A stretch of 64,000 nt of DNA from Podospora pseudoanserina. Taxonomy: Eukaryota > Ascomycota > Sordariomycetes > Sordariales > Podosporaceae. Positions within the stretch are counted from its first letter, which is position 1. Each line of letters opens with the position of its first letter. The DNA is taken from positions 2,666,001-2,730,000 of the forward strand of contig NC_085923.1 in assembly GCF_035222485.1 (NCBI RefSeq), read 5' to 3'. Shown here in pieces: positions 1 to 12,229 of this stretch. The notes beneath the pieces were generated by a model. It searched no databases and had not been told where the DNA came from. It saw only the letters and a program-made list of their open reading frames with translations. The translations under genes and the position numbers were made by a program.

Positions 1-140
1 GTACCCGTTCGGCTGTTCACACATAGCAGAAGTCACATCTGCATGTGAGGGGATTTGGTGGCACTCTGTTGGGAGAGCATTAGCGACTCCAGCTTCCATC
101 TTTTTGAATATACTGTCTTATCTTGTTGTCGACTATCAAG

Positions 141-2628
141 ATGGGCCGCCGATATCCCCCGGCCTCGATGCTGCTCGCCCTTTTGCTCTCTCAGACAATC
201 ACGCTCGTGGTGTCACAGTCGGTTGTCTACGTGACAGACTTGACCATCTTCAACTCTCTTGTATGCGCATCTTATCTCAGCTCCCAATGAATAGGGACCA
301 TATCTGATTAACTGCGACTCACGACAGGCACCATGCGCATCATGGGCTGTGAGCTACAACATCCAGGGTCTAACGCGAAACGCCTGCCCCCAAGCCGTGA
401 CAGAGCTTCAATCGTGTGTTTGCAGCAAGAACAACAACTTCGCCTCTATAGCGTCGGATATATCCTCTAGTGTCAGGTTAACATGCGGATCAACAGCGAC
501 CGAGGACCAGTCCTCTGCGGCGACTGTCCTGAGTGCCTACTGCAACCAGGCAACACCTGTTTCGTTCCCTTCTCCAACTGCCGTGTCTGTGGCAATCACT
601 GATATCGCTGAGATGGATCTTTTGGCCCCATGCGCAAGGACGGCCTTAAGCTATGCTGTTCGGTAAGTCTCATCGCACGTTCAACTTTCCTCGTGCTGCT
701 TGAGGACGCTTTGCTGATGTCGTTGTGAACAGAGACCTGGTAGGCCAAATGCACAGTCTTTCTAACGCAGTTGGATACTAACGATAACCGGTGAATAGAG
801 AGGGAAATGCCCAACAGATAACGCAGGCTATGCGAGTTGCGCGTGCTTCAAGAACCAGAACTCACTCTTGGTGAGCCAGGAAATCAACACCTCAGTCAGG
901 CGAGCGTGCTCCTCCAACGCGGCCGATGTGTCGTCTGCCCAGGCCATGTTTGCTGGCTACTGCGGCCTGAACAACGGAACCTCGAACTTCCCCAAGCCGA
1001 CAGACCCGCCTGGTGCTATGACATATTATGTCACCGACTTGCCGCAATTCCAGACGCTCGCTCCCTGTGCCGCCTCAGGACTAAGCTATGCTCTCCAAGG
1101 GGTAGGTAGATCGGATAGGACGAGACAGAACAGGTGCTGACCATGGCTGGTAGCAAACGCGAGGGCTGTGTCCTGCTGGCCCCAAAGCATTGGCCTCGTG
1201 CGCTTGCTTAAAGGAGGGGATGACACTGGAGCTCTCAAGGGAGATTACTTCAAGCGTGAAGGCATATTGCAGGTCGACAGCAACGGAGGATGTTAGCTCT
1301 GCTATCTCGGTAGGTTTTCAAAGTCCTTATAGACGACAAGCCCGCTAACATATTTGTAGGTTTACAACTACTATTGCAGTGCTGCCGAGAACAAAGTGAC
1401 GGCCGCCGGGGTCACGAATTCGGTTGACCAAACATATGCAACTGGGGTTTCTGGCGGCGTCCCCAGAGCAACAGGTGGCCCGGGTAGCTCAGGAGGCGGG
1501 AGTAGTGGTGGCGATTCGAACACAGATAACAACTCCTCCAGGACTAATCTCGGCATGATCATCGGCATTGCGGCAGGTGCCATCGGAGGCATAGTTCTCC
1601 TAGGTGCTCTGATCTGGCGTCTCTGCAAGTCCTCCCGGAACCGTCGAGAACAAGAGCGTTTGGCCGCGCTGGCTGCTCCACCACCCCAACCGTCGGTCGA
1701 ACCCAAGCTTGCTCCCCCAACATACCGGCCTTTTGCGAGTCCCATTGCCGCCGTCAACAAGCCAACATTTGCGTCTGACGTCGTTGCTGCTCCTCCCCCA
1801 GTGGACTCACCAGCTCCGAGCTCGACACTGCGAGTAAATTCACCTGGAAGAACAGACAACGTATCACCAATCTCGACCACAGGGCCATACTCACCCCCGC
1901 AGAACCAATCTGCGGTCCACAGCGCGCTCTTCCCGCCAACGCCAGGCACCTCAGAACTTCACGCTCAAACACCGAGCCCATACAATTCAATTTCACCACC
2001 AAACGCACCCGAACTCCACGGCCAAGCAGCTGCTTCCTCTCTCTACCCACCCATGCCGGGCACATCAGAGCTTCAATCGCAGAACACTCAACCAGTTCTC
2101 GCTTCGCCAAACCCATATCACTCCCCAGCACAGCCAAGAGCCCCAGAACTGTACGGCCAGGGAGCCCCCCAAGTCAACAGACCAGAACTCCAAGGGCAAG
2201 GAGCCATGGTGCCGCCTCCACCACATGCTCCGGAACTGTATGGTCAAGGAGCACCGATGGCCAATAGACCTGAACTTGCAGGCCAAGGGGCGATGTACCC
2301 GGGGCAACCTCACTCACAGAACATGTCGGAGCTTCAGGGGCAGGGGTCACATTTGCATAATGTGAATATGAACAGGCCGGAGCTCCAGGGTCAGGGGATG
2401 ATGTTTGCTCCTCCTGCGGCGCCGGGGACGCAGGAGCTGCATGGGCAGGGGGGACAATATGGGCAGCCTCAAGGGCAGCAAGGAGGAGGGTTCCAGCCGT
2501 ATCAGACTGGGTACGTGCCGCCACAGTCACAGCAACCGCCGGCGCCGACTGGGCAGGCGTCGTGGCAAGCGGGCCCTGTGCCGGGGACGTATGAGATGGA
2601 TGGGGAGGCTTATCATCGGGGGAGGTGA
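141..2628 (+). CDS. Single-pass cell-surface protein with three cysteine-rich repeats and a PELxGQG-repeat tail
   Basis: My model joins 141-260, 328-662, 801-1101, 1154-1309 and 1360-2628 (726 aa); all phases agree. The N-terminus is a signal peptide (MGRRYPPASM then LLALLLSQ). Three tandem repeats follow. Each opens with L-A-P-C-A and S-Y-A, then has CP, a C-x-C pair, a Ser-rich stretch with one Cys, and ends in Y-C, so about six cysteines each. A Gly/Ser linker leads to one transmembrane helix (MIIGIAAGAIGGIVLLGALI, about residues 480-500) and basic residues, giving an N-out, C-in orientation. The Pro-rich cytosolic tail repeats P-E-L-(Y/Q/H/A)-G-Q-G about eight times. Introns fall near the same place in the repeats, as expected if the gene grew by exon duplication. 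I do not recognise the family; a cell-wall sensor or adhesion role is only a guess. The acceptor at 800 is the least certain boundary, because AG ends at 798, 800 and 802 and only 800 keeps the frame. Confidence 0.75.
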
Positions 2629-3219
2629 TCTGGGCTACCAGGTATAAGGTATAAGTTATTATGCGAGGAAGGCGAGGTTAGACTTTGACTATTTCAATGT
2701 GTGATATTTAGCGAACTGGGTTGATAAGTTGAATTCCATTCTATAATGAATTTTGGGATGGTTCACTGTGGTTGTTGAATTTTAAAGTGAGTGCTGCTGA
2801 GAAACCATTCAAAGACGGCCTACTTTTATCGAGCTCTTGGCGCTGTTTTTGAACAAAGAATTGGCGAGGCTGGCTGTGGTCGAACGGGCGATGCACAGAC
2901 CACTCATACCAAACGCTGTGCTGTCACACACTCCACTAGGTATCCACTTTAAAGCGCGACTGGTTCCTGGCAGCAGCAGCCTTCCTCCGAAAACAGTCGA
3001 AAAAGAAGTCACCAACCACAACCCGCGACCTTTCCATTTGCATATCCGGGGAATCTGAATCAACAACACCCATCTCCCGCCGGCGACCTTCATCGACTAC
3101 GACTCGCCGCCTTCGATTGGCCCCTCTTTCTCGACCGGTCTTAACCACGGGCGGATTTAAACCAACAAAGCTCCTTCTATGCGCTGAGAACCAGGGCAAA
3201 CACGCGAGCAGGAAACACC
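2629..3219. other. Intergenic region and MLP1 promoter/leader
   Basis: This region holds the 3' end of the surface-protein gene and the leader of the downstream nucleoporin gene. I see no convincing TATA box and no further coding frame. The short open frames at 2809-3199 lack family signals. Confidence 0.5.
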
Positions 3220-6200
3220 ATGGCCGCGGCCGAGGTGGACTTAGGGTACTTGTCGGCCAACGCCGGCATCCCAGAGCTCGACCTCAACACAGTCGTCACC
3301 GCGCCGACCCCAGAGCTTGTCACCTCCATCCTCCAAGCTGTCCTCACCAAGCTACGCGACTTGGAGCAAGAGAAATTCCAGCTCGAGATTGAACTGGAAG
3401 GCGCTATCCGGGGTTCGGAATCGCGCTGCGAGCAATTCAAGGCGACCTCCGAGAAGGCACTGAAGGAGGTGGAAGAGCTTCGACAGAAGCTGCAGAGTGA
3501 AGGTTTGTTTGCGCGCTGTTCAGCTGCCAGATAGGCTGAGCTTGGCTGACAATTTGAAACACCAGAATCTTCGAGACGATCAATCGAAAATGAGCTCCAG
3601 GCCCTGAAATCATCCGGATCAGCATCGCAGTCCGAAATTGACACATTGCGCGCTCGTATTGCTTCCCTCGAGACATCGAACCGCGAGACACTGGCCATCG
3701 TCGACTCCAAGACAACCGCCAATGCCACCCTTGCTGAAGAGCTCCAGAAGCAGCATCAGAAGATTCTGAAGCTTAACTCGGAGATCTCTTCGCTAAATCA
3801 GTCTGTCCAATCGGCTCAGACAGCCGCGAACTCGGCCAAATACCGGGAAGAGGCACTCAAACAGGAGCTTGAACTTGCTAAGAAGAACAACGAGTGGTAT
3901 GATGCCGAACTCAAGACAAAGGCCGCCGAGAGCCTCAAGTTCCGAAAGGAGAAGGGCGCTCGTATTGCCGAGCTCCAACGAATGAACGAGGATGCGAACT
4001 CGACCATCGAATCGCTCACTCGGTCTGAACAACAGCTGCGGAAGAGGTTGGATGAAGCTCAATCAAAGGCGGAGGAGGCTTTGAGCAAGGTCCAGCAGCT
4101 TCAAGAGTCCAATTCCCGTGCCGAAGAGAGCTTCAGGCAGGAGCTTGAGTCCCAGAAGCGTCTCGTCGACCTCAAGGATCAACAATCAGAGACTCACCGC
4201 GAAAGGCTAAAGGAGGTAACGGATCGTCTGGAGCAGGTCAAGGACGACCATGCTGAGGAGATGCGCCGTGTGCGCCGGGAACTTGAGCAGGCGAAACAAG
4301 ATCTCACCCAAGCAGAGCAGCAAACACAGAACCTGCAGGCCGAGATCGATCGTTTGCGCGTGTCCGTCGTCGAATCCGAACAGTCTCATGGCGAAGCGCC
4401 GCAAACTCCAAGGGCCAATGGTTCTTTTATGGTTCGGCCTGGATCTCCATTCGGCACGCCACTCTCGGTTCGCGGCAAGCGTGCTACGGATACTCTGGAG
4501 GAACTTCTCAAGGTCAAGGCTCAACTCACGACTGAACAGCGCAAGAACCAAAAGCTTCAGCAGGATCTCGACGACGTGCTTGGTATGCTGGAGGCTAAGG
4601 CGCCAGAGTTGGAGGAGACCTTGGCTCAAAATGAGGAGCTCAAGGCCGATTTGGACAAGTACACCGAACTGTCGCAACAAGCATGGGAAACAGCCGAGGC
4701 GGCCAAGAAGGCCCAGCGTAAAGCTGAGGCTACTGTCGCATCCATCCAAGCAGAGAACAAGATCTTCCGTGCTCAGGTCCGTGACCTCGGCACCCAGGTT
4801 CACGTCCTTGTCTTCAACGCCCATGCCCAGGAGAAGGGCATGGATATGTTGACTCCGGACGAACAAGAACAGTTTGAACGGATGCAGCGTGGAGAGATCA
4901 GCGAGAACGCACTTGAGGATATGTCCGACACTCACCGCTTTATCACAGAAAGGTTTGTGGTCTTCAAGAACATTGCTGAGCTCCAGCAAAAGAACGAGGA
5001 GCTTCTCAGAATTACTCGCGAGCTCGCCAACAAGATGGAGGATGAGGAAGCAAACACCAAGGCACGGGAAGAGGCCTTGGAGCTGGAGAACCCGCAGGAA
5101 CTGCACAATACCATTCGCCAACTTCAAGAAGAGATCCAGACTCTTTTGGTCAAGTCCAGGAGCTACGTTCAAGAACGTGACATGTTCCGTCGGATGCTGC
5201 AGCAAAAGGCCGACTCTGCTGAAATCAGACAAGCCCTTGGTATCGCCGGGGACGGTGGGCGTGAGGTGCTTGCTAGCATTGAGCAACCTGCTCAAACCGA
5301 CGACAATCTTGTGCAGGCCTTTAGGGATCTGCAAGCTCAGTACGACGCATACCGGGCCGACCAGTCTGCTGACAGAAACGCCCTCAAAGATCAGATCCAG
5401 AAGCTCTCCTCCGAGAAGGCCTCTCTTCAGAGCGAGATTTCACGCGTCTCCAGCCAGCTTACTCTTGCTGCCGAACGCTATAGCATTCTTGAGTCTAACT
5501 TCAAGGCCCTTCAAACCGAGAAGCAGGAGATCCAGAAGAGGAATCAATCTTTGTCGGAGTCTGCTGCCAAGCAAGACTTGCGGACGCAGCAGGTGGCTGA
5601 GGATCTCGTTGAGGCTCGCGGGCTTGTCGAAAGCTTGAGGAGCGAGAACGCCAATCTGAAGGCTGAAAAGACATTGTGGAAGACAATTCAGGAAAGGCTT
5701 AGCGGCGACAACGAAAGCCTTGCGCAGGAGAAGACCAGACTTAACAATCTTTTGTCAAACCAGCAATCGCTACTTAATGAACGGGAGCTTAGCGAGTCGG
5801 AAACCAAGCGCAGGCTTCAGGGCCAAATCGATGCCTTGGATGCCGAACTTACCACAACCAAGCGAAAGCTTTCAGAAGAGACAGATGAAGGACGCAGGCT
5901 TCAACAGCGGAAGGAATACGACGCTCAACAAGCCCAGAAGCGCATCGACGAACTCCTAAGCGCCATTTCACAAGTCAAGCAGGACAATGCCCAACTCAAG
6001 ACAAGTCGCGACCATCTTCAGGCTCGTGTGAGCGAGCTGGAGATTGAGGTCAGGAACGCCCAAGAGCGTGCCGAGAGGCTTCGTCCTCTGCCGACTCCCC
6101 GACCAGGGACGATACACGACCAGGGCGGTATCAGTGCCGAGGCTCAGGAGCGCATTGATGAGCTGGACAACGAGGTTCAGGATCTCAAGAACCAGTTGGA

Positions 6201-9200
6201 TTTGGTCAATATGCAGTTGGAGAATGCCAAGGAGGAGGCCGAGCGATACAAGACACATGGCCAATCCCTTGAGGACGAGCTGAACACTCTGCTCGAGACT
6301 CAACAGGAATTCACGGCGGAGTGGGAGAAGGACGCGAATGCTAAGGTGAGCACAATCACCGAGTTGGAGCAGCGCGTGGAGGCTCTCACGTTGGAGCTCG
6401 GTGCTTCGAATAACGAGCTTAACAAGCTTCGCGATTCGCAAGCCGATGTCGCGCGGAAATCGGAGGAGAAGGAGCGCATTCTCAACAGTGAGATTGCCCG
6501 GCTCAAGAGCGAGGAGGAGAAATACAGGGAAATCGCCAAGTATCATCAACAGGATCTGCGCACTCAACAGGAGATCACCGTCAAGGCTCAACAAGAGTAC
6601 GAGTACGAGTTGGTCAAGCACGCTGAGGCCGCCAAGGCCCTGCAAGATATTCGGACAAAGTTCAACGAGCTCAAGATCGAGTCTGGCAAGTGGAAGGCTG
6701 AAGCTGAGTCGGCTAAACTGGCCCTGCGCCAGAGCGAACAATCCTGGGAGGAACGCAAGGTACAACTTGAGCAGGAGATCACTGAGATCAAGGCTAGAAA
6801 AGAAGACGCCGCGGCGCAGAACAAGCTTTTACACCAGCAACTCGACAGTGTCACTGCCCAGATTGCCGCCCTTCAGCAGAACCGCGCGGACAGTGCTGGT
6901 GATGTCTCCGCTGGCGCGATCGCCGACACCGCTACCGAAGGCCTCAGAGAGCTCAACAACTACCTGCGCCGCGAAAAGGAGATTCTGGAAGTGCAGTACG
7001 ACATTAAGCTGCAGGAGGCCAAACGTTTACAGCAACAGCTGGATTACTCGCAATCGCAACTCGATGAGACACGTCTCAAGCTTGACCAGGAGCGTAGATC
7101 CAACTCGGATAGCTCACGCAACTCGGCTACGCACAAGGAGATTATGGATAAACTCACTGAGCTCAACATGATCCGCGAAAGCAATGTCACCCTGCGCAAC
7201 GAGAACCAACGTACCCAGGCTCAGCTTGAACGCAAGACACAAAAGATTGAGGAGCTGGAGGCCAAGATCCAGCCTCTTGAGGCTCGCATCTCGGAGCTTG
7301 ACTTTGACCGCAACTTCAAGGAGCAAGAAATCAAGCAGCTCCAGGAAGCCCGGGATAGCCTGCAGAAGAGAATTGAGTCTATTCTCAGCAAGTATGGCCA
7401 GTCTGATCCTCAGGAGGTTGAGCAGCTCAAGGCCACGATCATGGAGCTTGAGACGGAGCGTGACGCTCTCAAGGCTTCGGGGCAGGCTTTGCAGGAGAGG
7501 CTCAAGGAGGCCGAGCAAACGTTGGAAACCAAGTCGAACGAGTGGAAGGCCCTCAGAGAGAAGTTTGCAGAGGACTTCAAGGGACGCTATAAGGCCATGA
7601 AGACGGCGCGCGATGAGGCTATTAACGACAAGGCTGTGCTGCAGGAGACGATTGACGGCCTCAACGCACGCTTGGCGGGCGTCGAGCAGGAGCTTACTAC
7701 GACGAAACAAGAGTTGGCCAGCGTGACAGAGAAGAAGAAGGAGCTTGAGCAAAAGGTTGTGGCTCCAGCACCAGTGGCTGCTGCCCCGGTTTCAGTATTC
7801 TCGCAGCCAACCGAAAACGGCGACAATTCCGAACTGGTTGCACAACTCAATCAGCAGCTCGAGAGCCTCAAGTCAGAACTGGAGGCTGTCAAGGCCGACA
7901 AGGCTGCCACCGATGCTCAAATTCAACAACTGCAGACGGAGCTCGCGACTGCTGTATCTGAGCGCGATCAGGCTAGGGCTGCTGCCTCTGGTGGTGATGT
8001 CACAATGGAAGACGGCCCTTCTGCGGCCCCTGTTGGCAGCCTCACTGATGAGGAGCGCAAGGCTTTGGAGGAGAAGATCGCTGCCGCCGAGGCCAAGGCT
8101 GCTGAATTCGAGCAGAAGGCCAAGGAGTTAGAGGAGCAATCCGACGCCATCGTTCGCACCCGGTCCGAAAAGATGAAGACAGCCCTTAACAAGAAACTGC
8201 AGGAGTCCAAGGAGAACCTGGAAAAGCAGGCTCAGGAGGAGAAAGCCAAACTAGAGGCCGAGTACCAATTGAAGTTGCAGCAGGAAATCGCTATTGTCAA
8301 GGCTGAACAGGTTACCTCGGCACCGCCCCAAAATGGCGTTCCATCTACACCGGTCAAGCCGGCTGGTGAGCTACCACCAGCAACACCAGTCGTTGGTACT
8401 CCTGGCTTCGACATTGCGAACATTAGTGAGAGCCAAGTCCGCAGCTTTATTGCTAACAATACTGTTGTGGCCAACATTGTCAAGTCCAATGTGAAGAAAT
8501 TGGTGGAGAAGGCAAAGGAGGCTACTGAGGCCTCGCTCAAGGCTGAATATGAGCAAAAGATTGCCACCGCCAAGGAACAGGCGTCTGCGCTGACCGAGAA
8601 GAAATCAGCTCTGCGTCTTAACATGCTCGACAGGCAACACAAGACTGCGCAGGCCAAGGTTCAGATTGTTGAGACGGCTGCGAAGGAGACACCTCAGCGT
8701 CCTGTTGTGGAAGTCTGGGAGATTGCAAAGGACGCGAAGCCTCCGGCGCCAGCTCCTACGCCTACTCCGGCCCCTGCGGCTCCCGCTGCGGCTGCATCTG
8801 CGACGGCACAAGCTGCTCCTGCTGGTATGTTTCTTATCGATGCCGTCGACGTTTTGCGAAGACAAGATGCTAACACCACAGTAGCCACCCCAACGGAGGA
8901 GAAACCTAAACCTCCAGCTCCTCAGATTCCCAAGCCAGCATCCACAGGCATCCCAGCACCTGGCTCAGCAATCCCAGCTCCATCGACAGGTCCCGCCCTT
9001 GCCCAAAAAGCAACTACCACCACCCCAGCGCCGAGCAATTTGCCTGTGGTCAACCCCTTCGGTCAGCCAGCTCCAGCTGCGCAAGCCCAGCCTGTTCAAC
9101 CTCAACAGCAACAACAACAACAAATCCCACAGCCAGCAGTTAGAACTGGTATCCCATTGCCCAGAGGTGGCGCTGCCGCTGGCCGCGGAGGAAGGGGAGG

Positions 9201-9459
9201 TGTTTACCAGGCTCCGGGACGTGGTGGACCAGGTGCTCATCGCGGAAGGGGTGGGTTTCAGGGTAGGGGAGGCGCAGCGGCTGCTGGCAATGCTGGCCAC
9301 TTGAACCCTGCTGCGGGAGAGTTCAACCCGAACCCATCGGCTGGTAACAAGAGACCGAGGAATGATAGCGAGGTTGGGAGTGGGGAGCGGGGGGGGAAGA
9401 GGCCTAGGGGAGGGGGGAATGTTGGTGGTGGTGCTGGCGCTGGTGGCCAGCAACAATAG
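3220..9459 (+). CDS. MLP1: Nuclear pore basket protein MLP1/TPR homologue
   Basis: The model joins 3220-3502, 3566-8824 and 8882-9459 (2039 aa). Most of the protein is continuous heptad-rich coiled coil, from about residue 45 to 1550, the hallmark of Mlp1/Tpr, which forms the filaments of the nuclear basket and helps with mRNA surveillance and export. A conserved helical segment after the coiled coil (TPGFDIANISESQVRSFI, about residue 1600) matches fungal Mlp1 architecture. The C-terminus is Pro/Ala/Gln-rich, then RGG-rich, with KRPR-type basic clusters that would serve as a nuclear localisation signal. Yeast Mlp1 is about 1875 aa, so the length fits. Intron 1 joins a split GAA codon cleanly. 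Intron 2 (8825-8881, GTATGT, branch GCTAAC, end CACAG) is 57 nt and stays open, so an unspliced message would add 19 residues. Myosin-tail proteins also have long coiled coils, but no motor domain is present. Confidence 0.92.
8825..8881 (+). other. In-frame 57-nt intron in MLP1
   Basis: GTATGT donor, GCTAAC branch site 6 nt before the CACAG acceptor. The length is divisible by three with no stop, so the intron is invisible to ORF calling. The unspliced peptide (GMFLIDAVDVLRRQDANTT) is hydrophobic and unlike the Pro/Ala-rich sequence around it, which supports splicing. Confidence 0.75.
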
Positions 9460-10168
9460 TATTATTGCGGTGGGCGGCTGGGGTATTATTGAGTCCTTCG
9501 AAGGGGTTTGGGGAACTTGTGTTGGGGATTGGGAAAGGGAAGGGGAGGAAACCTGTATTATTTTCTTTGCACTTTTTTTTTTAACATGGGAATGGGGTCA
9601 CAGGGAAAATTTTGGGAGAATGAGGAGTGGAGGGGTGTGATGATGGTTTAATGCATGTTTTGCTGTGAAATGGGATGTTGTGATATTGATGAGGATAGGG
9701 AAAAGAGCAACTTTTTTTTTAGTTGCATATTGTTTAACTTGGATGACTGTAGTGATGGTTTGTTTGTTTTTCTGTTGTGTTGAAGGAGTCAGGGGTAGCA
9801 TGTCAACCCTAACCCGCGACTGAGTCAGTCCATCATGTAAGTCGCCTTCCTGATTGGGATCGTAGGTAGGCTGTGCAACAGTGTTTTGATGAAGATTAGG
9901 TAAATCCAGATATGATGCGCTCATTCATGCTAGTGATTAGCTTTGTGAGATGATTGGGTCAAGTAAGAAGTTTACGAGCGGGCGAATGTCAGCGTAACGT
10001 TGTGATGAATGCCAGGGGTTGAGTAAGAAGGTCACATAAGCTTGGTGTCAGCATGAGGCTTGGCTTGGGGGGTTTGGACACGAGGTTTAATGAGGCAACC
10101 TTGGGGGAATGACTGACTTAAGAGGGGAATATATCCAGTGTTGGATTCCATTGTGGGCATGTTTATCG

Positions 10169-10201
<33 letters not shown>

Positions 10202-10246
10202 TTTTCTCACTCACTCTCGCTTGCGTCTCACTTCTTGTCGCTCACT
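9460..10246. other. Intergenic region; MLP1 3' side and upstream of a surface-protein paralogue
   Basis: T-rich and G-rich 3' flanking sequence with no credible coding frame, plus the promoter and leader of the next gene. It contains a GTT microsatellite at 10168-10200. Confidence 0.5.
10168..10200 (+). repeat. (GTT)11 microsatellite
   Basis: Eleven perfect GTT units directly before a T-run, about 45 nt upstream of the chosen start at 10247. Read through from a more distal ATG at 10109 it would encode a leucine run, so start choice matters here. Confidence 0.95.
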
Positions 10247-11372
10247 ATGATATATCAACACCATGGGCTGGGCAAAGGGATTATTAGACTATCAAAGCAG
10301 CAACCCCCTCACATCACCACAAGACAAGAACCAGTATTTTCAGCATCAGACATCCCCTCCCTCTGTCAAGACACATGCCGTAACGTCAACCCCCGACCTT
10401 CCTCCCCATTCCCCGCTAACCCTGTCCCCAGTCCAAGCCTACACCAAAACACAACAAACAGGCAAACAACCTCTCCTCTGCCAAAGCCCCGGCTCAGACT
10501 TTAGAGCCCTGCACTCCAACTGCAAAACGTGCTGCGCCCGCTACGTGTCCAACGTTGACTCGCTCGAACGGGCGAATAAAGCGCTGTACGAAAAGTTTGG
10601 GACGTATCTTGACTATTGCGAGGCGTTGGACGCCTTTGCGGTGTTTACCCCTGATCCGGCGGCGGTGGGGAGTGCTGCTACGACGGGAAGGGTGTATGCG
10701 GCCACTGAGTTGGCGGTCGTGACGGCTACTTTTACGGTTACTACTCAGACTGTGGGAGTTAGGGCTACGGGGGTGGGGTTGGTGGTTGAAGGGGGGGGTG
10801 ATGGGGGGCAGAAGGTTAATACGGGGGTTATTGTTGGGGTGGTTGTTGGGGCGGTGATAGCGGTGATTGTGGTTGCGGTGATGGGGGTGCTGTTTTTGAG
10901 GGGGAGGTATAAACGGCGGGTGAAGGCTCTGGGGAAGGATAGGGGCGGGAGTAGCAGTGGGGGGAGTAGTACTACTATTGGGAATGATGTTGGGGTTGTT
11001 GAGGTGGAGAACAAGGAGATGGTGATTGCAGAGCTGGATGGGACGCCGGTGGCGAAGAGGGCGGAGATGGATGTTGAGGGGGGTTATAAGGAGCTGGATG
11101 TGGAGTTTGGGTATGGGGAGTTGGACGTGATGGAGAAGAGATTGTCAGAGAAAGGGGAGAGGTACGGCGTGGATAGAGAAGAGATTAAACAAAGCAGTAA
11201 CAAAGAGAGAGCTGAAAGGGAAGATGAGGAAAACGCCGATGATGCGGGCGGTATGGTTGGGAAAGAAGAGCGGATGGATCAGAATGGAGGACAAACAACG
11301 AAGAGCAAAAGGACATCAGCTGACATCGCACAAGTGGAAGAAATAACATATCAGACTATTCACGAGAGATGA
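10247..11372 (+). CDS. CWxxC-family single-pass membrane protein, copy 1 (intact)
   Basis: The model joins 10247-10379 and 10432-11372 (357 aa). The intron (GTAACG, branch GCTAAC, end CCCCAG) is phase 1 and lies right after a C-x-x-x-C motif (SLCQDTC), the same place as in the paralogues at 13304 and 39423; here Trp of the motif is Gln. Exon 2 carries a Cys 15 residues on, then SNCKTCC and a final Cys in GTYLDYC. A Thr/Val-rich stalk leads to a Gly/Val-rich transmembrane helix (VIVGVVVGAVIAVIVVAVMG) and RGRYKRR, placing the tail in the cytosol. The tail has AELDGTPVAKRAEMD and two ELD repeats, then a charged end. No signal peptide is evident from ATG 10247; the in-frame ATG at 10109 would add a hydrophobic leucine run coded by the GTT repeat. 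Without the intron an alternative start at 10263 also gives an open frame. Function unknown. Confidence 0.7.
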
Positions 11373-11533
11373 CAACATGAAGGTCAATATTAGATAAAAG
11401 GCGACAAGGAGATTTATAAGGCTTACTGTCCTCCAAGAAACACACAAAATCAGCATAATCTGGGAGGGAGGCTGCCTAAGTAAGTAGCAAAAAGAAATAG
11501 ATATGATTTCATCTATTTTGGCAAAAGACGAAG

Positions 11534-11652
11534 ACATACAACAACAGGGATTCCCCAGTCGTCACCGACCTGAGTACTGATCTGACCCTTAACTGCTTGA
11601 TGAGGGGAGAGCGGACGGGATCCCGTATTTTCAGCTAGGTATGGTCGTATGT
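11534..11652 (-). rRNA. 5S ribosomal RNA (dispersed copy A)
   Basis: On the minus strand the 119-nt gene begins ACATACGACCATA, contains GGGATCCCGTCCGCTCTCC and GTACTCAGGTCGGTGACGA, and ends TTGTATGT, the fungal 5S signature. The internal Pol III control region is intact. The copy differs from the other two here mainly in the central helices. Confidence 0.93.
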
Positions 11653-12229
11653 GATGGTTCAGTGTGAAAATGAGACTGTTGTGTACCTGGTAGCATTAGA
11701 CAGATATACCCCATGAAATTTACATTTATATTGGAGGAGACATCCTGAGAGAAATCAGCACTTAGAAAGGAATATCGAGGAAAGGGAATAATCTAGAAAG
11801 CAAAGAAGGCTTTTGACATCGGACCTTACAGGACCTATGATCGAGTCCGAACACCGCAGGCATAAATCTGCCTGGCCTTGCAACCAATCCTACAACTGAA
11901 ACGAGGTAGACTAACTACATAGACTTGGATTTCATTTGCGGCGGGCACCTGGACCCCACCCTATGGACTAAATCCTAGTGTTCTATCGCTATGGCTGCAC
12001 TCTTTTTACTCCTAAACTTTACATAGCCTGTGAGGCTATGTTTTGGAGATGTCTGTCGATTGGTTCTGTTTTTGTAGAGTCCGAGATCTACCAAACTATG
12101 GGCTTCAGGCATATTGTGTTTGACTCTCCGCTCGGTCTTTTAAGAGACCGGCGCCCGAACTCCATTGCTGAACAAGATAGCTCAAATAACCCAACTAGAT
12201 ATTTTTTTGAGAGACACTTCACTAATACT
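11653..12229. other. Intergenic, no gene recognised
   Basis: Moderately AT-rich sequence between a 5S gene and a decayed family copy. An open frame from 11978 runs into the decayed copy but has no recognisable upstream domain. Confidence 0.45.

Noticed and set aside
4207-7752. Minus-strand frames of 200-375 codons, rich in Leu
   Set aside because: They arise antisense to the Glu/Lys/Gln-rich coiled coil of MLP1, where CTC/CTT codons appear on the reverse strand.
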